Below are positions 56,922-64,000 of a DNA stretch of 64,000 bases, in pieces (the stretch's first letter is position 1; each line of letters starts with the position of its first letter). The notes under the pieces were generated by a model. That model was given only the letters and a program-made list of their open reading frames with translations. It did not search any database and was not told where the DNA came from. A program made the translations under genes and the position numbers. The stretch covers positions 310,001 through 374,000 of the forward strand of contig NZ_JQHM01000003.1 of the NCBI RefSeq assembly GCF_000749845.1. Reading direction: 5' to 3'. This stretch comes from Pectobacterium betavasculorum. Lineage in GTDB: Bacteria; Pseudomonadota; Gammaproteobacteria; Enterobacterales; Enterobacteriaceae.

Positions 56922-57587
56922 TTACTCACCGCGCAGCGCACGTGGGAACAGCAAATTATTTTCCAGATGGATGTGTTCCATCAGATCGGTAATGAATTCG
57001 TTGATACCAGAATACAGTGCACGCCAGGTGTTGCAGGCACCTTCCGGCGGTATGACGCCGTTGGTCAGCTCTTTAATCACTTCCACATCACGCCCGGCGT
57101 CATCGTGCTCATGCTCCATCACTGAAATCGGTGCGGCAGCATTCGCGCCCATTCCCTGACCGATCATTGGGAAGAGAATACGCTCTTCTTTCATCATGTG
57201 CTGAGACAGCTCGTTATAGATGGTGGTCAGTTGATTTGCGAGACCGTGCGGACAGTCTGCTTTGTCTTGATGCACGCGCTCGACTTTTTTTGCCATCAGA
57301 ATCAGTTCCGGCAGTTGTTCACGGTGGCGGTCATGAAAACGGGGGATGATGTGCGCGATAATGTCAGCCAGCGGTGCTTCACGCCAGTCTCGTGCGTCAG
57401 AAGGCTGTGCGGCTAGTCTTTCTAACTGCGCTTCCAGCTCATCGATATTCAGATCTTTTTTGCCCGCAGCGCGGCTTAGCGTTTGTTTTCCGCCGCAGCA
57501 GAAATCCAGATTCAGTTCACGAAAGAGTTTGGTTGCGCGCGGAATAGCGATAGCCAGCTCACCCAGAGATTGATCGCGGTATGCCAT
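56922..57587 (-). CDS. ytfE: Iron-sulfur cluster repair protein YtfE (RIC)
   Basis: 221 residues from ATG 57587 (GAGAGG upstream), giving the standard [19 protein letters not shown]; the frame from 57602 is longer by five residues. N-terminal ScdA domain with FCCGGK (Cys30, Cys31) and C-terminal haemerythrin domain, with di-iron His/Glu ligands in [37 protein letters not shown] and [13 protein letters not shown]. It repairs Fe-S clusters damaged by NO. An NsrR-type operator lies 30 bases upstream, and nsrR is 10 kb away. Confidence 0.95.
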   Translation of the reverse strand: MAYRDQSLGELAIAIPRATKLFRELNLDFCCGGKQTLSRAAGKKDLNIDELEAQLERLAAQPSDARDWREAPLADIIAHIIPRFHDRHREQLPELILMAKKVERVHQDKADCPHGLANQLTTIYNELSQHMMKEERILFPMIGQGMGANAAAPISVMEHEHDDAGRDVEVIKELTNGVIPPEGACNTWRALYSGINEFITDLMEHIHLENNLLFPRALRGE

Positions 57588-57616
57588 GATGATGCCTCTC
57601 AACGAATGCAGTTTAT

Positions 57617-57639
57617 AAATTGTATTTTAAATGCATCTT
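57617..57639 (-). promoter_or_regulatory. NsrR-type operator upstream of ytfE
   Basis: AAGATGCATTT and AAATTGTATTT face each other around one central base, the 11-1-11 arrangement of the NsrR consensus. One half matches the consensus exactly and the other differs at two positions. It lies 30-52 bases before the ytfE start, where it would cover the promoter. Confidence 0.8.
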
Positions 57640-57689
57640 TAATCGTTGAATATACCGCTTACGAGGTAGGCGGTAAAAAGTATGCCGTT

Positions 57690-59357
57690 CTACTGCACGG
57701 TATTGCGGGTCTCAAGCGACTGCGCGATGGTGTGTAAGAGCGCGGGAATATCCATTCTCGGCAATACCACCTCAATGAGCGAGAAGCGAGACGCGGCGTT
57801 CACCTGCTCAAGCACCTGCGCGAGTGCTGCCGGTGAGCACACCTGTTCACAGAGTATCTCGTTTTCATCCGCGCCCAGCGCGGCGGGAAGCTGTGTCCAG
57901 TTCCAGGCCGCAATATCGTTATAGCGCTGTTCCGGCCCGTGAATAGCGCGTTCGACGGTGTAGCCTTGGTTATTCAGCACCATAATGACCATATTCAAGC
58001 GATCCCGAATGATAGAACCGAGCTCTTGTACAGTGAGCTGAAGCGAACCATCGCCGATCAACAGAACCACGCGTCTTTCTGGTTCGGCAATCTGTGCGCC
58101 GAATGCGGCTGGTAAAGAATAGCCTATCGATCCCCACAGCGGTTGGACGATGAAATGACAACCCGCAGGTAGCCGGAGCATCGCGGCACCAAAACAAGAG
58201 GTACCTTGATCGGTCACGAGGATATCGTCAGGGCGGAGGAAACGTTGCATCTGTTGCCAAAATTCGCGCTGGCTGAGTGCGCTTTTATATTCCGATTGCG
58301 GTAAAGCCGGAGGCGTAATGATGCGGTGATCCCAACGGGCAGCGAGTGTCTCGGTGATTTTTTCCAGCGCTGCTACAGCGTCTGACATCGGAATGGAGGG
58401 GAAAACCTGATTCCCTACGCGAGCCAACGTTGGCTGAATATCGATATTTTTTTCGATCGGAATCTGATGGCTAAAACCGCTGGTGGTCGTATCGGTATAG
58501 CGAACGCCGATACTGATTATGGCATCGGCATCTTCAATGTTCGCTCGGATCGCTTCGTGACTGCCACCGCCTGAGTAGGTTCCGGTAAAACTACGGTGCT
58601 GTTCGTTTAGCGTACCTTTGCCCATCAGCAAGGTGGCGTGGGGAAGCGGTGTTTTATCAAGCCAGTGCTGAATTTGCCTCGCGACGCTAAAGCGCTGAGC
58701 CAGAAAATCTGCCAGCAACGAGACTGATTTTGCCTGACTCAGCATATGAGTGGCTGCGGTGGTAAAGGCGTGTAGTGAATCATCAGAGCGTAATGGTTCA
58801 GGGATAACGAGCGGATAGGGGCGTGCGCTGACAGATGCTGCCGCTACGTCCACTGGCAGAAACAGGTATACCGGTTTCTGTTGGGCGAGCGCTTCTCCAA
58901 TGACTCTGTCGATCTCTACGGTTGCGTTTTCGGCGGTGAGGCTGGCTTGGGCAACGGTGACTTCTGCCGCCATGCGGGAAAAGTGGTGAAAGTCACCGTC
59001 TCCCAATGTGTGATGGAGTAATTCGCCATTACGCTGCGAAGCGAGACAGGGCACAGCGGCAATATGAATGACGGGTAGGCATTCCGCGTAGCTGCCTGCA
59101 ATACCGTTAATCGCACTGAGTTCACCGACGCCGAAGGTGGTGAGCAGCGCCGCAGCCTGGCGACATCGCGCATAGCCATCGGCGGCGTAGGCTGCGTTTA
59201 ACTCGTTCGCGCAGCCAACCCATGTAATATCTGGGTTCCTAATGACATGATCGAGAAAATGTAGGTTGTAATCACCCGGTACGCCAAAGAGATGCTGGAT
59301 ACCGATCTGTGTCAGGCGATCCAGTAAATAATCGCCTACCGTATAGTTTTTGCTCAT
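57690..59357 (-). CDS. ipdC: Indolepyruvate/phenylpyruvate decarboxylase
   Basis: 555 residues of the TPP-dependent 2-oxo-acid decarboxylase family. Catalytic Glu52 (CANELNAAYAADGYAR), the His pair LLHHTLGDGDF, and the TPP/Mg motif from GDGS to VLNN (about 435-465) are intact, as is the tail EVVLPRMDIP. It decarboxylates indole-3-pyruvate to indole-3-acetaldehyde in auxin synthesis, or related keto acids such as phenylpyruvate; sequence alone does not settle which. Pectobacterium and Pantoea carry ipdC. It stands alone, next to ytfE. Confidence 0.88.
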   Translation of the reverse strand: MSKNYTVGDYLLDRLTQIGIQHLFGVPGDYNLHFLDHVIRNPDITWVGCANELNAAYAADGYARCRQAAALLTTFGVGELSAINGIAGSYAECLPVIHIAAVPCLASQRNGELLHHTLGDGDFHHFSRMAAEVTVAQASLTAENATVEIDRVIGEALAQQKPVYLFLPVDVAAASVSARPYPLVIPEPLRSDDSLHAFTTAATHMLSQAKSVSLLADFLAQRFSVARQIQHWLDKTPLPHATLLMGKGTLNEQHRSFTGTYSGGGSHEAIRANIEDADAIISIGVRYTDTTTSGFSHQIPIEKNIDIQPTLARVGNQVFPSIPMSDAVAALEKITETLAARWDHRIITPPALPQSEYKSALSQREFWQQMQRFLRPDDILVTDQGTSCFGAAMLRLPAGCHFIVQPLWGSIGYSLPAAFGAQIAEPERRVVLLIGDGSLQLTVQELGSIIRDRLNMVIMVLNNQGYTVERAIHGPEQRYNDIAAWNWTQLPAALGADENEILCEQVCSPAALAQVLEQVNAASRFSLIEVVLPRMDIPALLHTIAQSLETRNTVQ

Positions 59358-59651
59358 TGCTGTTCCCTCTATGAATATGAATGACGGATGTTCTAAGATT
59401 AAGTATTAGCCTTAAGGTGAATGTTTCTAATATTTATTCCCTATGGCTAATACTTGACTCTGTGATTTTTGGGGTTTTTATATTAAATTTATTAATGAAT
59501 AAATGACGCGCTGATGAATAGCGTGCATGAGCGTTAGCGAAACGTTAAGAACGGTAAAATCAGGAAAATGCGTATTTATCTGATAGTGGCACCCAGGAAT
59601 TCCCGGTATATCTTTGCCAGGCCGCAGTCGCGGTGAGCAAGGAGTTAGCCT
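59358..59651. other. Intergenic region between ipdC and the DUF2502 gene
   Basis: About 295 bases with divergent promoters. An AT-rich stretch at 59390-59500 contains CTAATACTT/AAGTATTAG dyads near the ipdC start that could be operator sequence. No gene recognised. Confidence 0.45.
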
Positions 59652-60074
59652 ATGTTTAAGCCACTCATCATCAGTACGCTGTTTGTGGGAATGTTTGCGA
59701 TAATGCCGGTAGCAGAAGCGGATGGTATCAGTATTGATTTGATGCCTGGAGTGACTCTGAATATCGGCGATCGTGACAGGCGAGGTAATTACTGGGATGG
59801 CTATGACTGGCGCAGCGAGCGCTGGTGGCAGGAGCACCGGGGTTACCACCGTGGTGAACGTAATCGACACGGTTACTATTGGGATGGCTGGCGCTGGCGC
59901 GATGCCCGATGGTGGCGTGAGAGCCAGCGCGACAGACGTGATTATGACAAGCGCCGTTTTGATCGCCCTCGTTACGTTGACGATCGCGGTCCGCGTCGCG
60001 GTGATTGGGATAGACGTGGACATGAGCGAGGAAATGGAGACTATCGCAATGGGCGAGGGTCTTTCCGCGACTAG
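59652..60074 (+). CDS. DUF2502 periplasmic protein, YpeC-like
   Basis: 140 residues. Signal peptide 1-23 (cleavage after AEA). The mature protein is very rich in Arg, Asp, Trp, Tyr and Gly with repeated GNYWDGYDWR.. / GYYWDGWRWR.. units, as in E. coli YpeC but longer at the C-terminus. The family is reported to respond to acid or envelope stress; function unknown. Monocistronic, with start after AAGGAG. A hairpin (CAGGCTCC/GGAGCCTG, about 60200-60225) lies downstream. Confidence 0.8.
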   Translation: MFKPLIISTLFVGMFAIMPVAEADGISIDLMPGVTLNIGDRDRRGNYWDGYDWRSERWWQEHRGYHRGERNRHGYYWDGWRWRDARWWRESQRDRRDYDKRRFDRPRYVDDRGPRRGDWDRRGHERGNGDYRNGRGSFRD

Positions 60075-60245
60075 CCAGATAAAAAATGCGCCGCGCTATC
60101 CCTGGCGCGGACGCTTTACTCTTCTATTCCGTTACTCTCGTTTTCATTCAGTAAATAGGTTTGTCAATGGTCTGAGCGCCGCGAAAGGGCGGCGCTTTTC
60201 AGGCTCCCACCAAAGCAGGAGCCTGCGCTAAATAGCGTTTAACAC

Positions 60246-62198
60246 TTATTTAGCGTGTTGCAGGTCGAGGCGGTAAACCGCAAAGCCCGTTTCATCATTA
60301 CCGAGGGATGTCATTGGATACTGCGCTTTCTCTTTAATGAACGCGGTGGCTTTCTCTGACGGTGATGTTTCAAAGCGGATGTCCAGCGGTGTATCGCTGA
60401 CGATAGGTGCCAGATGCCAGTTGTTGTCCGCCTGCGGCTTCACTTCTCCCGACTTTTGCGTTTCTGCACTGATGTAAGCCGCCAGCACGGAACGGTTTTC
60501 ATCCGGCGATGCAAAGGCCACATACTTTTCACCCGTACCGGCAAATTTCTCGCCGTAGGCGCGATAGTTATTGGTGGCGATCAGGAAGGTTGCTTTGGGA
60601 TCGATCGGTTTGCCGTTAAACGTGAGCGCTTTGATACGGCGCGATTTATCGTTGATTAACGCGCACTCGCTGTCATAGCGGGCAGGTTGCGTGACATCAA
60701 TCTGATAACTGACGCCATCGATCACGTCGAAGTTATAGGTACGGAAGCCGTCCCAGTTGAGTAGGAATTGCGGTTCACGCTTGCTCGGATCGATTTGTCT
60801 GAACTGACCCGCAGAGCACTCCAGCCACTCCTGTACCTGCTGTCCGTTGACTTTCACCACCACCAGCGTATTCGGGTAGAGGTACAAATCGGCGGCGTTG
60901 CGAAAAGTGAGCTGGCCTTTTTCTACTTCAACATAGCTGGACGGATCGTTTTTGCGTCCACCGGCTTTAAACGGCGCAGCGGCAGAAAGTACTGGCAGAT
61001 CGGCCAGATCGGGATCGCCCTGAATAAAGTGCTCAACATAGGCACGCTGAGCGTTGTTGACGATCTGCACGGTTGGATCGTCCTGAATCAGCGACAGGTA
61101 GCTATACATGTTGTCAGCAGATTTACCGATTGGCTTGCTGACGAACTCGCGCGTGTCCTTATGCGCAGCGGAGAGCACTTTCACCAGCTTGTCGTCTTCC
61201 GCAGCCAGTGATTTCTTCTGCGCTTTGTCATAGATTGGTCTGGCTTCTGCTTTCGCATGTTCCACCTTCCACGCGCCGCTGTCGTTATTCAGCGTGAAAT
61301 CGACGACGCCGAGATGGTCACCCCACTGTCCCGGCATTACGGCAGGCACGCCGTTAAGCGTTCCCTGTTTGATATCCGCGCCTTTGATGTTGGCAAAGTC
61401 ACTGCTGGGGAAAACGGCGTGAGCATGGCCGAACATGATGGCATCAACCCCAGGAATTTGGCTGAGGTAATAAACAGAGTTTTCTGCCATGGCTTTATAC
61501 GGTTCGGCGGACAGGCCGGAGTGGGGGATAACAATCACCAGATCGGCACCTTGTTTACGCATTTCCGGCACCCATTTTTTGGCACTCTCCGTGATGTCTT
61601 CCACGGTGACTTTTCCCGTCAGATTGGCTTTATCCCATACCATCACTTGCGGTGGGACGAAGCCAATATAGCCGATGCGCAGGGTATGCTGTTTGCCATC
61701 GCGATCTTTAACCGATTTGTTTTCAATGTGATAAGGCGTAAACAGCGGTGTACCTGTTTTGGCATCCAGCACGTTAGCATTCACATACGGGAATTTCGCG
61801 CCTGACAGCGCCTTGTGCAGATAGTCCAAGCCATAGTTGAATTCGTGGTTACCGATATTGCCGACGGAATAATCCAGCGTGTTCATCGCCTGATAAACCG
61901 GGTGTACATCGCCAGCCTTTAGTCCCTTTGCTGCCATGTAGTCGCCTAGCGGACTGCCTTGGATCAAATCGCCGTTATCGACCAGCACGCTGTTGGTGGC
62001 CTGTTCGCGCGCGGCGTGAATCAGGCTGGCGGTGCGTACCAGACCAAATTTATCGGTTGGCGTATCCTTGTAGTAATCGAAATCCATCATATTGCTGTGC
62101 AGATCGGTGGTTTCCAATACCCGTAAATCAACGGTAGCGGCATGAACGGTCGTGGCGACCAGCGTAGCAAGCAGGCTGAGTGCCAGTGAATGCTTCAT
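60246..62198 (-). CDS. cpdB: 2',3'-cyclic-nucleotide 2'-phosphodiesterase/3'-nucleotidase
   Basis: 650 residues from ATG 62198 (AAGGAG upstream), giving the signal peptide [20 protein letters not shown]; the frame from 62255 adds 19 residues before it. N-terminal metallophosphoesterase domain ([51 protein letters not shown]) and C-terminal 5'-nucleotidase domain with [19 protein letters not shown]. Periplasmic enzyme for using external nucleotides. Divergent from cysQ as in E. coli, with an ERIC repeat in the gap. Confidence 0.96.
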   Translation of the reverse strand: MKHSLALSLLATLVATTVHAATVDLRVLETTDLHSNMMDFDYYKDTPTDKFGLVRTASLIHAAREQATNSVLVDNGDLIQGSPLGDYMAAKGLKAGDVHPVYQAMNTLDYSVGNIGNHEFNYGLDYLHKALSGAKFPYVNANVLDAKTGTPLFTPYHIENKSVKDRDGKQHTLRIGYIGFVPPQVMVWDKANLTGKVTVEDITESAKKWVPEMRKQGADLVIVIPHSGLSAEPYKAMAENSVYYLSQIPGVDAIMFGHAHAVFPSSDFANIKGADIKQGTLNGVPAVMPGQWGDHLGVVDFTLNNDSGAWKVEHAKAEARPIYDKAQKKSLAAEDDKLVKVLSAAHKDTREFVSKPIGKSADNMYSYLSLIQDDPTVQIVNNAQRAYVEHFIQGDPDLADLPVLSAAAPFKAGGRKNDPSSYVEVEKGQLTFRNAADLYLYPNTLVVVKVNGQQVQEWLECSAGQFRQIDPSKREPQFLLNWDGFRTYNFDVIDGVSYQIDVTQPARYDSECALINDKSRRIKALTFNGKPIDPKATFLIATNNYRAYGEKFAGTGEKYVAFASPDENRSVLAAYISAETQKSGEVKPQADNNWHLAPIVSDTPLDIRFETSPSEKATAFIKEKAQYPMTSLGNDETGFAVYRLDLQHAK

Positions 62199-62341
62199 TG
62201 CGTAACTCCTTGTGCGGTAATTGTCGACGCGTGAGGCGATCGGGGTGTCTTTCATATCATGATGAAGTTAAAGTGATTATCGTCTCTAAATTCTGAGGAT
62301 GACATCTGTAATGGCGATAATCGTAGATTGCCTCACAGATG

Positions 62342-62468
<127 letters not shown>

Positions 62469-62526
62469 TAATGAATGACAGAGATGAAGTCTGCATTACG
62501 CGCAACCGATAACGACGAGGTAGATT

Positions 62527-63267
62527 ATGCTAGAACCTATTTGCCAACTGGCCCGTGACGCCGGTGCTGCTATTATGCAGGTTTACGATGGCCAGCATCC
62601 TGTGGATGTTGCGCACAAGGAAGATGATTCGCCAGTGACCGCCGCCGATCTGGCGGCTCATCGCGTCATTAAGAACGGGCTGGCGGCAGAGTTTCCTGAT
62701 ATTCCTTTGCTGTCAGAGGAGGATCCGCCTGAGTGGGAGGTTCGACGGCACTGGCAGCGCTATTGGCTGGTCGATCCACTGGATGGTACTAAAGAGTTCC
62801 TCAACCGCAACGGCGAATTTACGGTCAATATTGCGCTGATCGAAAACGGCCAGGCCGTGCTAGGGGTGGTTTATGTGCCAGTCACGGGCGTGATGTATTC
62901 CGCGGCGGATGGCAAAGCCTGGAAAGAAGAAAACGGCCAGCGTCGGCAAATTTCGGTGAAGCAGGCGCATCCACCGCTGGTGGTGGTCAGCCGCTCTCAT
63001 GCCGATAGTGAACTAAAAGATTATCTTAGCCAACTGGGCGAGCATCAGACGGTGGCAATCGGGTCATCGCTAAAATTTTGTCTGGTGGCAGAAGGCGGCG
63101 CGCAGCTTTACCCCCGCTTCGGGCCAACTAACATTTGGGATACGGCGGCGGGCCATGCGGTGGCGGTAGCCGCCGGGGCACAGATTCACGATTGGCAGGG
63201 GCAACCTCTGTCTTATACGCCACGTGAATCCTTCCTCAACCCCGGTTTTCGCGTTTCCCTGTTCTAG
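62527..63267 (+). CDS. cysQ: 3'(2'),5'-bisphosphate nucleotidase CysQ
   Basis: 246 residues, as in E. coli. It hydrolyses 3'-phosphoadenosine 5'-phosphate, a by-product of sulfate assimilation. The lithium-sensitive phosphatase metal motifs are present: [38 protein letters not shown], and the C-terminal [19 protein letters not shown]. It starts at ATG 62527 after GACGAGG. Convergent with ytfJ, with 4 bases between the stops. Confidence 0.96.
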   Translation: MLEPICQLARDAGAAIMQVYDGQHPVDVAHKEDDSPVTAADLAAHRVIKNGLAAEFPDIPLLSEEDPPEWEVRRHWQRYWLVDPLDGTKEFLNRNGEFTVNIALIENGQAVLGVVYVPVTGVMYSAADGKAWKEENGQRRQISVKQAHPPLVVVSRSHADSELKDYLSQLGEHQTVAIGSSLKFCLVAEGGAQLYPRFGPTNIWDTAAGHAVAVAAGAQIHDWQGQPLSYTPRESFLNPGFRVSLF

Positions 63268-63271
63268 CCCG

Positions 63272-63850
63272 TTATTTCTCTTCCAGCAACTGACGCAGCA
63301 GGGACATGACCTGCTGCACGTCTTGCCCGCTCAACGCGCCATCTTTCACGAAACGGATTTTCCCTTGTTTGTCGAGCACCGTGATAGCCGAGCTTTGCGG
63401 CTGTAACTGCCAGGCTTTGCGCACGTTGCCGTTGCTATCGACAATAAATTGCGACCACGGAAAGGCTTTCTTATTGTCCTCTAGGCTACTGCGCACAAAC
63501 ATGCTGGTGCCGATGATGGAATCGTCGGTATTCACGATTGTCGTCGTTTGGTAATAATCATGCGGTAGGTTAGCGGCCTTCAGCGCGGAGATGAGGGGAT
63601 CATTCATCTCCTTTGCCGAGGTGCGGCCAGCGATGTGTTGTATCACCCGAACTTTTCCGGGCAATTGCGCGCTGTTCCAGTTTTTATAACTAAACTGATT
63701 ATTAAGGTACTGAAGTTCTCCTCTGTCCGCGACACCGACCGGTGGAACCGATTGGTTGAGTACCAGCGTATGTGCCGAGGCGGGGAGCGAAATAAGCCCC
63801 AATAAGGGAGTGATAGAGAGCGCGAGGAGCAGGTGGCGTATTTTTATCAT
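63272..63850 (-). CDS. ytfJ: YtfJ-family thioredoxin-like periplasmic protein
   Basis: 192 residues. Signal peptide 1-26 (cleavage after ASA). A thioredoxin-like fold without the CxxC motif: KVRVIQHIAGRTSAKEMNDPLISALKAA and DSNGNVRKAWQLQPQSSAITVLDKQGKIRFV match E. coli YtfJ. The E. coli order cpdB-cysQ-ytfI-ytfJ is kept without ytfI. Function unknown. Its promoter lies in the last 150 bases of the window. Confidence 0.9.
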   Translation of the reverse strand: MIKIRHLLLALSITPLLGLISLPASAHTLVLNQSVPPVGVADRGELQYLNNQFSYKNWNSAQLPGKVRVIQHIAGRTSAKEMNDPLISALKAANLPHDYYQTTTIVNTDDSIIGTSMFVRSSLEDNKKAFPWSQFIVDSNGNVRKAWQLQPQSSAITVLDKQGKIRFVKDGALSGQDVQQVMSLLRQLLEEK

Positions 63851-64000
63851 GGTGTTTCCTTCAGTGTGGGTGGCCTGATGCGATGTCTATTATGAAAAAT
63901 GTCAGGCCATGGAGTAAGCGTAGATTCAGGAAACTGGTCTGTCCTGCTGCGTGATAAAACGGTTTGTGCCCGAGTGCACAAAACCCTTATTTTTGAAGGT

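Overview
The window looks like chromosomal DNA of a soft-rot enterobacterium, most likely Pectobacterium. Gene order matches E. coli blocks: dusA-pspG-qorA-dnaB-alr-tyrB; lysR-lysA-omrA-aas-lplT; yggR(pilT)-yggS-proC-yggT-yggU-rdgB-hemW; nsrR-rnr-rlmB-yjfL-bsmA-yjfP-rpsF-priB-rpsR-rplI-ytfB-fklB-ytfE; cpdB-cysQ-ytfJ. Between the blocks sit features typical of Pectobacterium: a type I-F CRISPR array, an S-type bacteriocin locus, a beta-glucoside PTS island, indolepyruvate decarboxylase and ERIC repeats. No mobile element with its own transposase and no tRNA or rRNA gene was recognised.

Layout. 1-1.8 kb: tandem DUF1240-like membrane genes (one cut by the window edge, one frameshifted) facing a type VI secretion hcp gene broken by a full-length ERIC repeat. 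1.8-6.7 kb: a UbiB/AarF-family kinase-like protein, ygjP, tyrB with a YitT-family membrane protein, and an Lrp-type regulator. 6.8-7.6 kb: CRISPR array of 11 repeats and 10 spacers plus leader. 7.6-15.6 kb: membrane protein-alr, dnaB, qorA, an isolated cytochrome P450, pspG with a sigma-54 promoter, and dusA. 15.8-18.9 kb: the most unusual part, an S-type (TonB-box) bacteriocin with its immunity gene, then the wreck of an HNH-DNase bacteriocin that still has an intact Im9-like immunity gene, then a decayed copy of the first bacteriocin's linker region.

19-34.4 kb: a thiol-disulfide/MBL-fold pair with a divergent LysR regulator, lysR/lysA, a two-armed beta-glucoside utilisation locus (IIA-LacI on one arm, IIC-GH1-IIB-GntR on the other, around a palindrome-rich control region), the OmrA-type small RNA, aas-lplT and elaA. 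34.4-38.7 kb: small lipoproteins including an entericidin, an MFS exporter with a divergent LysR regulator, and an orphan ParD antitoxin. 38.7-45.8 kb: the yggS-to-hemW cluster, pilT and a PAS-PAS-GAF-GGDEF cyclase. 46-54.6 kb: a chemoreceptor 3' remnant, nsrR, rnr, rlmB, small envelope genes, an rtcB-like remnant, yjfP and the ribosomal rpsF operon. 54.7-64 kb: DUF488, ytfB, fklB, ytfE (with an NsrR-type operator), ipdC, a DUF2502 protein, cpdB, cysQ and ytfJ.

Themes. Competition shows in the bacteriocin locus, the hcp remnant and the CRISPR array. Nitrosative stress control appears as nsrR plus its likely target ytfE. Envelope maintenance is represented by aas-lplT, omrA, pspG, bsmA and entericidin. 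Gene decay is frequent: hcp, DUF1240, an HNH bacteriocin, an MCP, rtcB2 and parE all survive only as fragments or broken copies.
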